This document shows, one piece after another, positions 19,617 to 29,162 of a DNA stretch of 64,000 bases. Origin of the DNA: Spirochaeta isovalerica. Lineage in GTDB: Bacteria; Spirochaetota; Spirochaetia; DSM-2461. The notes beneath the pieces are model-generated. The model saw nothing but the letters and a program-made list of their open reading frames with translations. It was not told the DNA's origin and made no database searches. The stretch lies in assembly GCF_014207565.1 (NCBI RefSeq), contig NZ_JACHGJ010000001.1:434001-498000 (forward strand). The letters run 5' to 3'. A program made the translations under genes and the position numbers. Numbering within the stretch: position 1 is the first letter of the stretch; every line of letters starts with the position of its first letter.

Positions 19617-21110
19617 TTAATTATCCCAGTTAATGACTCTCGAAATGGCTTTCTTCCATCCTTTATATAGAGTTTCTCTCGTTCCGGTATCCATGGTTGA
19701 AGAAAAAATGCGATCTTCACTCCAGACCGATGCCAGTTCATCGACATCTTTCCAGAAACCGGTTGCCAGACCCGCAAGAAAGGCAGCGCCCATTGCTGTC
19801 GTTTCCACCAGTTGCGGACGAATAACATCGACACCGGTAATATCACTTTGAAACTGAAGAAGGAAATTGTTTCGCGAAGCCCCGCCGTCGACTTTCAAGG
19901 AAGTTATGTCTATCCCGGAATCGCTGACCATGACATCCAGGACATCTTTGGATCTGTAGGCGATGGATTCGAGAGCAGCCCGGACGATATGCTCTTTTTT
20001 GGCCCCTCTTGTGAGTCCGAGAATTCCCGCACGGGCATCCATATCCCAATAGGGGGTTCCTATTCCCTGAAAGGCCGAGACGAGATACACGCCATGGGAG
20101 TCTTTTACAGAAAGCGCCATAGTTTCGGTTTCCATGGCATCACTGATTATTCTCAGATCATCTCTCAGCCATTGGATAACTGCGCCGGCCATGAAAACAC
20201 TGCCTTCCAGAGCATAATGAATTACACCGTTTCGGGCTATGGCAATGGTGGTAAGCAAGCCGTTTTCAGAAGCTACCGGCTTTTCTCCTGTATTCATGAG
20301 CATGAAACAACCTGTACCGTAGGTGTTCTTAACATCCCCTTTGTTCAGACACATCTGACCGAAGAGAGCAGACTGCTGATCGCCGGCGATCCCGGTTATA
20401 GGAATTTCCACTCCGAAAAGCTCTTTGTCCGTATGTCCGTAGAGAAAGCTTGAATCTTCGACTTGCGGCAGCATGGAAACGGGTATATTAAACTCCTGAA
20501 GAAGCTCTTCATCCCATTTCAGTTCATGTATATTGAAGATCATCGTCCGCGAAGCATTGGTAAAATCTGTTTTATGAATTTTACCGCCGGTCAGATTCCA
20601 GAGAAGCCATGTATCGATAGTTCCGAAGAGTAGATCTCCCTTTTCGGCTTTTTCTCTGGCTCCCTCGACGTTTTCGAGAATCCACATTATCTTGGTAGCT
20701 GAAAAATAAGCATCCAGGGGTAAGCCTGTTTTTGCTTTGATCTTATCCGCCAGTCCTTTCTCTCTGATACTTTCACAGATATCTACAGTTCTACGGCATT
20801 GCCAGACGATGGCGTTATATACAGGTTTTCCTGTATTTATATCCCAGACGACTGTCGTTTCCCTCTGATTGGTAATCCCGATAGCCTCAATATCTGAAGC
20901 ATCAATATTATTTCTGCCGAGAGCCTGTTTGAAAACATCTATCTGACAATTCCAGATTTCCACAGGGTCATGCTCAACCCATTTTTCCCTGGGGTATATC
21001 TGAGTGAACTCCTGCTGTGCAACTGCTTCGATATTTCCGCTTTTATTAACTAAAAGAACTCTCGAACTGGTTGTTCCCTGATCAAGAGAAATAATGTATT
21101 TTTTCAACAC
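19617..21110 (-). CDS. glpK: Glycerol kinase
   Basis: Phosphorylates glycerol to glycerol-3-phosphate using ATP. The 497-aa length is typical of the FGGY family. Visible landmarks: [10 protein letters not shown] at the N-terminal phosphate loop, [13 protein letters not shown], the substrate region [30 protein letters not shown] and the C-terminal [16 protein letters not shown]. The start is GTG at 21110 or TTG at 21107; the GGAGG ribosome-binding site is better spaced for the latter. No glycerol facilitator or glycerol-3-phosphate dehydrogenase gene is next to it. The next gene on the strand is the adenylate cyclase, 46 bp away, so read-through is possible. Confidence 0.97.
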   Translation of the reverse strand: MLKKYIISLDQGTTSSRVLLVNKSGNIEAVAQQEFTQIYPREKWVEHDPVEIWNCQIDVFKQALGRNNIDASDIEAIGITNQRETTVVWDINTGKPVYNAIVWQCRRTVDICESIREKGLADKIKAKTGLPLDAYFSATKIMWILENVEGAREKAEKGDLLFGTIDTWLLWNLTGGKIHKTDFTNASRTMIFNIHELKWDEELLQEFNIPVSMLPQVEDSSFLYGHTDKELFGVEIPITGIAGDQQSALFGQMCLNKGDVKNTYGTGCFMLMNTGEKPVASENGLLTTIAIARNGVIHYALEGSVFMAGAVIQWLRDDLRIISDAMETETMALSVKDSHGVYLVSAFQGIGTPYWDMDARAGILGLTRGAKKEHIVRAALESIAYRSKDVLDVMVSDSGIDITSLKVDGGASRNNFLLQFQSDITGVDVIRPQLVETTAMGAAFLAGLATGFWKDVDELASVWSEDRIFSSTMDTGTRETLYKGWKKAISRVINWDN

Positions 21111-21212
21111 TTCCCTCCGTATAAATACCTATTTACTTATTTAATGTAAGTATTATCACGTCTGTTTTTATAAAAGTCTACAATTTTAAAAAAATTGATT
21201 ATAATTGTACTA

Positions 21213-23420
21213 ATGGAAAAAATAAAAGTCGCTACCGGAGTCACCTGGGTCTCTATCCCCGAGGTCGACATGCATGTTTTATGCGGTTGTCCGATGGACA
21301 GTGTCAAACATCTGATGAGGCTGGGCCTTATCAGAAACCTTTCCCGTGACGGCCAGACATTTGAAACTGGCCCCAATGCCATCCTTCTCGCCGATACGCA
21401 AATGCAGAATGGCGATTTTGCAAATGTCTCGGAGTTTCCCGTTTTACACATGATGTATCGCCAGGGGATGATAATACCAGGCCACCCCGGAAATACCGGT
21501 CGAAAACCCATGTTAATCGGTTTGAAAGAACAAATTGACGCTCAAAGCCAATATATTTTCCGGGGGACTTACGGACTTTCCACAATGGATGAGCTCATGC
21601 AGACAGGGCTCGGAGAGCAGCAGGCCCGGGAAATCCTCAGGCTGAAGAACAGGTTTAATTTCAATAAAATACGAAAAACAGAAGAATTACTGGATCTTGT
21701 CGTTGTCGATGATAAACCCAAGGTCCTGGATAATGGAGTGGTCATTACCCGCAAAGGTTTCAATCTGTATAGCATATCCTATAATGGTGAGTCCGTGGAG
21801 ATAGATTTGAATCTCCACAAGCTCGAGCGGTACGAGCCTCCCTATACACTTGATTTCCATAAAATTAAAAGAGAATATTTTTCCGTTATACATCTGGGTG
21901 AAGGTAACGGATGGGACCGGAACAGACCATGCATGGGGAGTTTATTGACCTTTCAGGGCAAATTTTATCTCATTGACGCAGGACCCAGCCTTCAGTTCAG
22001 TTTAACGAGCCTGGGAATAAGCGTAAATGATATCGAGGGCATATTCCAGACTCACGGACACGATGACCATTTTTGCGGTCTGACGTCTCTGGTGCATACC
22101 GACCACAGAATAAAGTACTTCGCCACGCCCCTGGTCAGGAGCTCAGTGGTTAAGAAGCTGACCGGCCTTATGGGCGTCAATGAAAAAATGTTTGAGAAAT
22201 CCTTTGAAATTCATGATCTGGAAGAGGGGAGCTGGAACTATATTGAAGGACTGGAAGTTATGCCGGTTTTATCTCCGCACCCTGTCGAAACGACAATTCT
22301 CTACTTCCGTTCCTTCTGGCACGATGGGTATAAAAGTTACGGACATCTCGCTGATATAGCATCGGATCGTGTTTTAAAGGACTTTCTCGTTCCCGATGAA
22401 GCGGGAAGCGGTATAAGCGAGGCCTTATACAACAAAGTCTGGAGAAATTATCTCATTCCGGCAGATTTGAAAAAGATAGATATCGGCGGAGGAATGATTC
22501 ACGGAGATGCTCAGGACTTCAGAGATGACCAGTCTAGGAAAATCATACTGAGTCATAAGGAAGGAGAACTGGATGACACAGAAAAGGAAATCGGGTCCAG
22601 TGCTTCTTTCGGTATGCAGGACGTTCTGATTCCTTCTGTAGCCAATTATCATACGATTTACACGCGGGATTATCTCAAAGCTCTTTTCCCGGGAGTCAAA
22701 AGAGGAGATTTGAATATTCTCCAGAATGGAAAGATCAGTTTTTCCAATGTCGGCACAATCCTTGTAAAAAAAGGAGAAACCGTTGATAAACTGTATCTTA
22801 TCATCAGTGGTCTGGTTGAAATGATCAATCAGAAAGAAATACAAAACAGTATCCTTTCGTCAGGCAGCCTGATCGGGGCCATTTATGCAATCGACGGCAA
22901 AAACTCCGAACAAACCTACAGAACGGCGAGTTATGTGGAATATCTGGAAATCCCGAGAGAATTATTCCTCTTTGTCATCAGAAGAAACAATCAGGAGGAA
23001 AACATCAGACGTCTGAGCAACAACCGGTCGTTTATCAGAAGAAACCGGCTTCTGGGTATTACCTGCTCCTGCCATACGATCAACAAAATAGCTGATCATA
23101 TGGAATTTGTACGGATAAAGAAAGGCTCATCAATTCAATCTTACCGGAGAAACGGTATTCTTGTTCTTCATTCAGGAAGAATTTCCCTATACTATAAAAA
23201 GATTTTTGTTGAAGACATTCTCATCGGTCGAGTCTGTTTTTTTGAAGATTTATATGAAGATATCAATCCTGTATTTACTGAAAAAGTGGAAGAGGATTCA
23301 ACGGCATTTCTCATACCTTTCGCAATTCTTGAAGATATTCCGGTTATTTTGTGGAAATTCAGAAAGGTTTATTCTCATCGACTGAGAATCGTTCATGAAA
23401 AAAGCACTCAGAATATATAA
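21213..23420 (+). CDS. Metallo-beta-lactamase-fold protein fused to cyclic-nucleotide-binding-like domains (candidate cNMP phosphodiesterase)
   Basis: A 735-aa multidomain protein. An N-terminal region of about 200 residues is unassigned. A metallo-beta-lactamase domain follows, with the dinuclear metal motif HGHDDH (His281-His286) and later metal-site candidates near LSPHPVE and GGMIHGDAQ. Two cyclic-nucleotide-binding-like folds follow: the first (about 510-595) contains VKKGETVDKLYLIISG and a YRTAS segment placed like the phosphate-binding cassette arginine; the second (about 620-735) is more degenerate. The HxHxDH motif is shared with class II cyclic-nucleotide phosphodiesterases, so cNMP-regulated cNMP hydrolysis is plausible but unproven. 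An in-frame TTG lies upstream at 21195; I chose ATG 21213. Neither has a clear ribosome-binding site. It is divergent from glpK and overlaps the next gene's 3' end by 13 bp. Confidence 0.8.
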   Translation: MEKIKVATGVTWVSIPEVDMHVLCGCPMDSVKHLMRLGLIRNLSRDGQTFETGPNAILLADTQMQNGDFANVSEFPVLHMMYRQGMIIPGHPGNTGRKPMLIGLKEQIDAQSQYIFRGTYGLSTMDELMQTGLGEQQAREILRLKNRFNFNKIRKTEELLDLVVVDDKPKVLDNGVVITRKGFNLYSISYNGESVEIDLNLHKLERYEPPYTLDFHKIKREYFSVIHLGEGNGWDRNRPCMGSLLTFQGKFYLIDAGPSLQFSLTSLGISVNDIEGIFQTHGHDDHFCGLTSLVHTDHRIKYFATPLVRSSVVKKLTGLMGVNEKMFEKSFEIHDLEEGSWNYIEGLEVMPVLSPHPVETTILYFRSFWHDGYKSYGHLADIASDRVLKDFLVPDEAGSGISEALYNKVWRNYLIPADLKKIDIGGGMIHGDAQDFRDDQSRKIILSHKEGELDDTEKEIGSSASFGMQDVLIPSVANYHTIYTRDYLKALFPGVKRGDLNILQNGKISFSNVGTILVKKGETVDKLYLIISGLVEMINQKEIQNSILSSGSLIGAIYAIDGKNSEQTYRTASYVEYLEIPRELFLFVIRRNNQEENIRRLSNNRSFIRRNRLLGITCSCHTINKIADHMEFVRIKKGSSIQSYRRNGILVLHSGRISLYYKKIFVEDILIGRVCFFEDLYEDINPVFTEKVEEDSTAFLIPFAILEDIPVILWKFRKVYSHRLRIVHEKSTQNI

Positions 23421-24256
23421 AAACAACCTTCCCGGATTAAATCGATGAATTTTGATTCCCTAATCCTATCCTCAAAATCCTTCCAGTTGTCTCCGTAGTG
23501 CATGAGAAAGGTTCTTTCCTTCACTTGATCGGGAAGAGTATCAAGTTCATTGATGGATGCGTGAACTCCTCCGTCAAAAAATTGACAATCGTGAAATATT
23601 CTTTCAATATTCCAGTGCTTGTCGGCAAATTCGATAAGCGACGGATCAAATCTGGTATCGCTGGTAAACAGGACTTTGTTATCAATTATCAATCCGGTAC
23701 TCCATGCGGAATCTTTCCAGGAATGAGAAGTATCGGGAGTATGCATTGTTCTGAAAAATGTTATTTCCAGTTCGCCGACAGTAAATTTCCACGAGTCCCT
23801 TTCCATTCCCTGTACTTTAGCGGGGGTATGGGCTTTCCACAAATCTTTGAATGAGAGCGGACGGCCCTTGTGATTCTCGTTCCCTTCAGCTCCTCCACGG
23901 AGAGAATGGTTCCAGAGCGCTTTTTTAAACCTGGGAGTAATATAGATATTGGCGCGTTTCAGATTCATCATATAACGGTTCATAAGCATGACTTCTTCCA
24001 AACCGCCGATATGATCAGCATGTGTATGAGTAATAAAAAAATTATCAATCTTATAGACCGGCAATCCGTATTCCCAGAGGGCCTGGGGGGTTTTCGTTCC
24101 GCAGTCGATCATCAAATGATCATTTCCTTTGACAATGAGAATATTCGTCTGATTCATTTTCTTCGTAAAAGCACTTCCGGAACCTACAAAAAAAAGAGAT
24201 AGCTCACCGCTATTGGTCAATTCCAGTTTCCGATCGCCGACTTTTTCTATTCTCAT
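23408..24256 (-). CDS. Metallo-beta-lactamase-fold hydrolase (RNase Z-like)
   Basis: A 282-aa hydrolase with the metal motif HTHADH (His77-His82), a GSGSAF beta-hairpin near the start, MIDCG, SWSTGLIID-like strands and a TSDTR motif for the bridging Asp. The overall pattern resembles the RNase Z/arylsulfatase/PDE branch of the fold, but the tRNase Z exosite and its expected sequence are not evident, so the substrate is open (tRNA, cyclic nucleotide or other phosphodiester). ATG 24256 is preferred because GGAGAG precedes it by 4 bases; an upstream TTG at 24274 is less likely. It converges with the other metallo-beta-lactamase gene, with a 13-bp overlap of coding ends. Confidence 0.87.
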   Translation of the reverse strand: MRIEKVGDRKLELTNSGELSLFFVGSGSAFTKKMNQTNILIVKGNDHLMIDCGTKTPQALWEYGLPVYKIDNFFITHTHADHIGGLEEVMLMNRYMMNLKRANIYITPRFKKALWNHSLRGGAEGNENHKGRPLSFKDLWKAHTPAKVQGMERDSWKFTVGELEITFFRTMHTPDTSHSWKDSAWSTGLIIDNKVLFTSDTRFDPSLIEFADKHWNIERIFHDCQFFDGGVHASINELDTLPDQVKERTFLMHYGDNWKDFEDRIRESKFIDLIREGCFYIF

Positions 24257-24401
24257 TATCTCTCCAGGGCTCAATATACCAGTATTCTTATACTATAGCT
24301 GCTTTTTATCTTTTTTTCAAAATAGAAAAAGTTTTTCTATTCTCCATACCTTTTATTCACGGTTTGTCACAATGATCTCTTTACTGTATACTTGGCGGGT
24401 T

Positions 24402-25676
24402 ATGAGTAAATTCGATTGTATAATTGTCGGAACCGGGCCCGCAGGACTGGGTGCCGCTTTTGAATTAATAGAGAAAAGCAGTTCTCTAAAGGTCCTTATG
24501 CTGGATAAGGAAAACTTCTCCACAGGCGGTCTGCGAAATGACTGTAAGATGAATTTTACATTCCCCATCGGTTTCCCTGAAGACAACTGGACTGAGAATG
24601 AAGCCGAATCCTACCTGGAAAAAGTTACAGAAATCCTCAATCCTCCCATTAAAGAAAAGCATAATCTTGAAACCTATCAGAAAAGAGCAGAAAAACTGGG
24701 CTGCAAACTGATAAATATTAGGCAGTCTCATCTGGGGACAGACGGCGGTCTTGAACTGATTAAAGAGCTTACAGCTAAACTCCGCTCCAGGAATGTGGAA
24801 ATTTCACTGGGAGAAGAAGTCCTTGATCTGCAGGCCGGTGACAAAAAAATAATTACGAATAAAAGAGAAATCTTTTATGAAAATATTATATTTGCTCCCG
24901 GTCGTAAAGGTTTCGGCTTTCTCCAGAATATCATGAGCAAAATAGACGTTCCCTTCCTGGATCATATTGTCGATATTGGCGTCCGTATTGAAACGAAGGA
25001 AAGTTCGTACCCAATCGTCCGGGACTACTACGATCCCAAATTTCTGTTTCCTCAGGGCGTAAGAACATTCTGTACAAATTCCGGAGCCGCCCATGTCGTA
25101 AAAGAAAAATACTCGACCAGAGACGGACAGACTTTTTACAGTGTAAACGGGCATGCATTTTCAGACAGAAAGAAGCAGAACGGGCTTGTCAATTTCGCCA
25201 TGTTGAAAACGGTCCGGCTGACAGAACCTCTTGCCTCCGGTCAGGGATTTGTTGAAATGCTGGGTCTTCAGTCCATGCTCCTCGGAGGAGGACAGCCCAT
25301 AATGCAGCGGGTCGGAGATTTCCGAATGGGAACGAGGTCCAAAGTTGAATCTTTTAATAACGATTTATATGATTTCGAACCGACGCTGAAAGGTTGCACA
25401 CCCGGTGATATCAGTCTGGCCATGCCGGGCCGGATATTAAGAGCGATCTGGAAATCCATGAAAGAGTTGGATACGATAATACCAGGGGTCCTGCATCCCG
25501 GTACGATCATGTATTATCCTGAAATAAAACTCTATGCGAATAAACCGACTTTCAAGGACGGTCATTTCAAAGTGGCTGAAAATATATATATGATAGGCGA
25601 CGGAGCCGGTACCAGCCGGGGTATAACAGGAGCCTGGGCAAGCGGAATCCGCGCGGCAGAAGGTGTAACAGGCTAA
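24402..25676 (+). CDS. NAD(P)/FAD-dependent oxidoreductase (COG2509-like)
   Basis: A 424-aa flavoprotein. The N-terminal Rossmann FAD motif is VGTGPAGLGA (Gly10, Gly12, Gly15), followed by the acidic ribose-binding end LMLDKE. The C-terminal FAD-site GDGAGTSRGITGAWASG is typical of uncharacterised FAD-dependent dehydrogenases. Length and the internal DHIVDIGVRIE segment fit that family. The electron acceptor and substrate are unknown. The frame is open further upstream, but the hydrophobic N-terminal extension it would add is non-conserved-looking; ATG 24402 has GGCGGG just before it. The stop is one base from the prfC start, so the two are co-transcribed. Confidence 0.88.
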   Translation: MSKFDCIIVGTGPAGLGAAFELIEKSSSLKVLMLDKENFSTGGLRNDCKMNFTFPIGFPEDNWTENEAESYLEKVTEILNPPIKEKHNLETYQKRAEKLGCKLINIRQSHLGTDGGLELIKELTAKLRSRNVEISLGEEVLDLQAGDKKIITNKREIFYENIIFAPGRKGFGFLQNIMSKIDVPFLDHIVDIGVRIETKESSYPIVRDYYDPKFLFPQGVRTFCTNSGAAHVVKEKYSTRDGQTFYSVNGHAFSDRKKQNGLVNFAMLKTVRLTEPLASGQGFVEMLGLQSMLLGGGQPIMQRVGDFRMGTRSKVESFNNDLYDFEPTLKGCTPGDISLAMPGRILRAIWKSMKELDTIIPGVLHPGTIMYYPEIKLYANKPTFKDGHFKVAENIYMIGDGAGTSRGITGAWASGIRAAEGVTG

Positions 25677-25677
25677 G

Positions 25678-27261
25678 ATGGAAGAATTAAAAAGCGAAAT
25701 AGATAAACGACTGACTTTTGCGATTATCAGTCACCCCGATGCGGGAAAAACGACGATCACCGAAAAACTGCTTCTTTTTGGAAAAGCCATCCATGCAGCG
25801 GGTGCCGTCAAATCTCACAGAAACGAACGGAAAACGACTTCCGACTTTATGGAGATGGAAAAACAAAGAGGGATTTCCGTTTCGACTTCGGTAATGGGCT
25901 TTGACTGGAAAGGGCGGAAGGTCAACCTTCTCGATACTCCGGGACATGCCGATTTTTCAGAAGACACATACAGAACACTGACAGCTGTCGACAGCACGTT
26001 AATGGTTATCGACTCCGTAAAAGGTGTCGAAGAGCGGACAAGAAAGCTCTGTGAAATCTGCCGGATGAGAAGGACTCCCATTGTTACCTATATAAACAAG
26101 CTGGACCGTGACGGCAAAGACCCCATAGAGCTTATGGATGAAGTTGAGACAGAACTCAATGTAAAAATTACGCCTATGAGCTGGCCGGTAGGTCAGGGAA
26201 AAGCATTCAAAGGTGTATATAGCCTTTACGAAAAGAGATTGATACTGTTCAACCCCCACGGCACACAGGAAGACGACGATGTCGTGGAAATAGACGATCT
26301 GTACAGCGAGCTACTGGACCGCCATGCAGGCTCGGAAGCTGCAAAGCTTCGTGAGGAAATAGAACTGATCAATGAAGTGTATCCCGCTTTTGACCGCGAG
26401 CAATATCTTTCCGGTCATATCACTCCGGTTTTCTTCGGTAGTGCTATTAATAACTTCGGTGTCCGCGAACTCCTCGATTGTCTTGTTGACATCGCTCCTC
26501 CCCCAAAAGTTCATGAAACTGAAGAGAGGACTGTTAAAGCCGAGGAAGATAAATTCTCGGGATTCGTTTTCAAAATCCATGCCAATCTCGATCCCAAACA
26601 CAGGGACAGAATTGCTTTCCTGAGAATCTGTTCCGGACGCTTTGAAAAAAACAAACAATACCTTCACGTCAGGTCGGGCAAACCGTTCAAAACGTCTAAT
26701 CCGACAGCTTTTATGGCTCAGGACAGGAATGTTATTGACTATGCCTATCCGGGGGATATTATCGGGCTGCACGATACGGGTACTTTCAAAATCGGAGATA
26801 CCCTGACGGAAGGTGAGAAAATCAAGTTTAAGGGAATACCCAGTTTTGCCCCCCAGATATTCCGTACGGTCATAAATCTGGATCCTATGAAATCCAAACA
26901 GTTCAATAAAGGGCTGGAACAGTTGGCTGAAGAAGGGGTCGTACAGCTATTCACCAAGAAATACACGAAAGAGAGATTGCTCGGCGTCGTAGGTATGCTG
27001 CAGCTCGATGTTATAAAATACAGGCTGGAACACGAATATAAAGCTTCTTGCCGTTTCGACAATTCTTCCTTCACCACAGCCTGCTGGATAAAATGCAAAG
27101 ACAAAAAGGTGATAGATAAATTCATTTCCCAACATTCTTCCAAAATCGCGGAAGATGTCAGAGGTGAGCTTGTATTTCTAGCTTCAAATAAATGGATGCT
27201 GGAACGGACTCTGGAGGAGTTTCCGGAAGTCCGTTACTACTTCACTTCGGATTTTGATTAA
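25678..27261 (+). CDS. prfC: Peptide chain release factor 3
   Basis: A translational GTPase that recycles RF1 and RF2 from the ribosome after peptide release. The 527-aa length matches RF3. G1 is SHPDAGKTT (18-26), G2 lies in the KTTSDFMEMEKQRGISV region, G3 is DTPGHADF (about 87-94) and G4 is NKLDRDG (about 140). The RF3-specific C-terminal domain is present (FAPQIFRTVINLDPMKSKQFNKGL is split over its expected strands). The start ATG is one base after the flavoprotein stop. Its stop codon shares TTAA with the stop of the convergent kinase gene (4-bp overlap). Confidence 0.97.
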   Translation: MEELKSEIDKRLTFAIISHPDAGKTTITEKLLLFGKAIHAAGAVKSHRNERKTTSDFMEMEKQRGISVSTSVMGFDWKGRKVNLLDTPGHADFSEDTYRTLTAVDSTLMVIDSVKGVEERTRKLCEICRMRRTPIVTYINKLDRDGKDPIELMDEVETELNVKITPMSWPVGQGKAFKGVYSLYEKRLILFNPHGTQEDDDVVEIDDLYSELLDRHAGSEAAKLREEIELINEVYPAFDREQYLSGHITPVFFGSAINNFGVRELLDCLVDIAPPPKVHETEERTVKAEEDKFSGFVFKIHANLDPKHRDRIAFLRICSGRFEKNKQYLHVRSGKPFKTSNPTAFMAQDRNVIDYAYPGDIIGLHDTGTFKIGDTLTEGEKIKFKGIPSFAPQIFRTVINLDPMKSKQFNKGLEQLAEEGVVQLFTKKYTKERLLGVVGMLQLDVIKYRLEHEYKASCRFDNSSFTTACWIKCKDKKVIDKFISQHSSKIAEDVRGELVFLASNKWMLERTLEEFPEVRYYFTSDFD

Positions 27262-28076
27262 TATCCCATATAATTGGTTATGAAATAGATCTCGGGGTCG
27301 ACAGATTTGACTCCGGGGACTTTCATAGCCGCTTTAACACATTGTTCTATATTCTGCTCAACTGTTACAGTCCCTTTTATGCTGACTACTCCGTTTTCCG
27401 ATGTCACATCGAGTATATCGATCGGAATGCTGTGCTCGTACATAAGGGCAATAATAACTTCCTGAGCGATAAATTTATCCTCTATTCGATTTTTAAGAAC
27501 TTCAGGATCCGATTGCAGGCATTCACATTTGTTCATGGTCAGCAAAGTGTCGACGCAGGAATCCACCGATAAATAATCCGTGTTGAGTATAACATCATAA
27601 AAGTCGGGGTCGCGCCAGTCCTGTTCGAAGAAGAACTTGTGGAATCCGCTTCTGTTTTTATCATACTGAGAAATGATCCTTTCGGCGTTTTTAAGGTCGC
27701 AACTCAATTGCTCTGCGACTCTACCGGCACGTGTTTCCATTGAAGCGATAACCCTGACCTTCAGCACACCCGGTATTCCGTGAAGCATCAGATGAGCTCC
27801 CCGACCGCAGATGACGCAGTTCCCTTCCTTGGAATTTTCAAAAACAACAGTCTTCAAATACCGGAGATATCTGTCTTTTCCAGATTTGAAATACTCGAGA
27901 AAACCGGGATTTTTTTCATCATATTTGTCAAAACTGACATCGGGAATACCGTATTTATCGTATTGCGATTCAAGGATTTCCTTATCCAGAAACTTATATC
28001 CGAGAGATTCAGCCAGTTTTTCGGCAATCTCTTTACCCAGGCTGCCGAATTGCCTGGAAACAGTGATAACGCTCAT
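27258..28076 (-). CDS. Cytidylate-kinase-like protein with C-terminal BON domain
   Basis: A 272-aa protein. The N-terminal 190 residues match the cytidylate-kinase-like family (SRQFGSLGKEIAEKLAESLG, a modified P-loop; FLDKEIL; CVICGRGAHLML; DYDVILNT-like FYDVILNTDYLS). The final 75 residues have the BON pattern (alternating strand-helix with ENGVVSIKGTV and VPGVKSVD). The P-loop differs from true CMP kinases, so the phosphoryl acceptor is uncertain. BON domains usually sit in periplasmic proteins, yet no signal peptide exists here. ATG 28076 has GGGAGGA 6 bases upstream; the longer open frame beyond it is not needed. Confidence 0.85.
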   Translation of the reverse strand: MSVITVSRQFGSLGKEIAEKLAESLGYKFLDKEILESQYDKYGIPDVSFDKYDEKNPGFLEYFKSGKDRYLRYLKTVVFENSKEGNCVICGRGAHLMLHGIPGVLKVRVIASMETRAGRVAEQLSCDLKNAERIISQYDKNRSGFHKFFFEQDWRDPDFYDVILNTDYLSVDSCVDTLLTMNKCECLQSDPEVLKNRIEDKFIAQEVIIALMYEHSIPIDILDVTSENGVVSIKGTVTVEQNIEQCVKAAMKVPGVKSVDPEIYFITNYMGY

Positions 28077-28121
28077 GACATTCCTCCCTAAAAAGTATCT
28101 TTCTTTATTAATTGTAATGTA

Positions 28122-28151
28122 TTGAATAGAAAATTTCCTGTAACATATCAT
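28122..28151 (+). promoter_or_regulatory. Probable sigma-70 promoter of the bat operon
   Basis: TTGAAT (28122-28127) and TATCAT (28146-28151) are spaced by 18 bases, 40 bp upstream of the moxR ATG. The short intergenic region also carries the start of the divergent kinase gene. Confidence 0.45.
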
Positions 28152-28190
28152 GTCCATTTCTGTTTTAATAAAATGTATGGAGTTTGATAA

Positions 28191-29162
28191 ATGGAAACTG
28201 AAGAACTGGAAAAAGTTAGCCGCGATCTGAAAAAACTCACCGGAGAAATACAAAAGGTCATAATAGGTCAGGAGTATCTTATCGAGAGACTTCTTATTAC
28301 CCTTTTATGCAACCAGCATGTGTTAATCGAAGGCGTGCCGGGGCTGGCGAAAACTTTGACTGTCACAACAATGGCCGATGCGCTGAACACGGGTTTCCGA
28401 CGTATTCAGTTCACGCCGGATCTGCTTCCCGCAGATCTTCTGGGAACCTTAATCTATAACCCCAAAACCGGTGATTTTTCTACAAAAAAAGGGCCTCTTT
28501 TTACAAATATTGTGCTTGCCGATGAAATAAACAGAGCTCCTGCCAAAGTGCAAAGCGCTCTGCTGGAAGCTATGCAGGAACGACAGATCACTCTAGGCGA
28601 GGAAACCCACGAGCTTGAAGATCCCTTTATGGTTCTGGCAACACAGAATCCGGTAGAACAGGAAGGAACTTATCCACTGCCGGAAGCTCAGGTCGACCGT
28701 TTTATGATGAAGCTGCAGATTACATATCCCGCCAGGGATGAAGAGCTCCGCATTCTCAGAGAACAGGCTTTAATTAAGAAAAACCAGAAAGTTGAAGCTG
28801 TTATAACACCTGAAGAAATCAGAAATATGAGAAGTCTAGTCGACCGGATTCACATTGATGAAAAAATCGAGGAATACATAGTAGATCTGGTTCTGGCGAC
28901 CAGGCAACCGGAAGAATATGGGCTGAAAATCGGTGAACTGATCCAGTATGGAGCATCGCCGCGCGCCACGATTTACCTGACCATGGCCTCAAGAGCTCAC
29001 GCTTTAATCAGCGGTCGCGACTATGTAACGCCTCACGATGTAAAATCCGTAGCTTATGATGTCTTGAGGCATAGAGTTATTATTTCCTATGAAGCGGAAG
29101 CCGAGGAAAAGCGCTCTGAAGATATTATTAAATTAATTCTGGATACAGTTAAGGTACCATGA
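28191..29162 (+). CDS. moxR: MoxR-family AAA+ ATPase
   Basis: A 323-aa AAA+ chaperone-like ATPase, first gene of the bat operon. Walker A is GVPGLAKT (48-55), Walker B VLADEIN (about 108), sensor 1 LATQNP, and the arginine-rich C-terminal lid includes GASPRATIYL. MoxR proteins typically work with VWA-domain partners, here the DUF58, BatA and BatB proteins, in metal insertion or complex assembly. A GGAG ribosome-binding site precedes ATG. The stop overlaps the next ATG (ATGA at 29159-29162). Confidence 0.95.
   Translation: METEELEKVSRDLKKLTGEIQKVIIGQEYLIERLLITLLCNQHVLIEGVPGLAKTLTVTTMADALNTGFRRIQFTPDLLPADLLGTLIYNPKTGDFSTKKGPLFTNIVLADEINRAPAKVQSALLEAMQERQITLGEETHELEDPFMVLATQNPVEQEGTYPLPEAQVDRFMMKLQITYPARDEELRILREQALIKKNQKVEAVITPEEIRNMRSLVDRIHIDEKIEEYIVDLVLATRQPEEYGLKIGELIQYGASPRATIYLTMASRAHALISGRDYVTPHDVKSVAYDVLRHRVIISYEAEAEEKRSEDIIKLILDTVKVP

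Noticed and set aside
19812-20453. A 213-codon frame antisense to glycerol kinase
   Set aside because: glpK is a clear full-length match on the opposite strand.
24213-24401. An N-terminal extension of the FAD oxidoreductase
   Set aside because: The frame is open, but the extra residues are Phe/Ser-rich and not flavoprotein-like, they overlap the divergent hydrolase start, and ATG 24402 begins right at the Rossmann fold.
28077-28253. An N-terminal extension of the cytidylate-kinase-like protein
   Set aside because: It would overlap the moxR start, lacks a ribosome-binding site, and ATG 28076 has GGGAGGA and starts at the P-loop strand.
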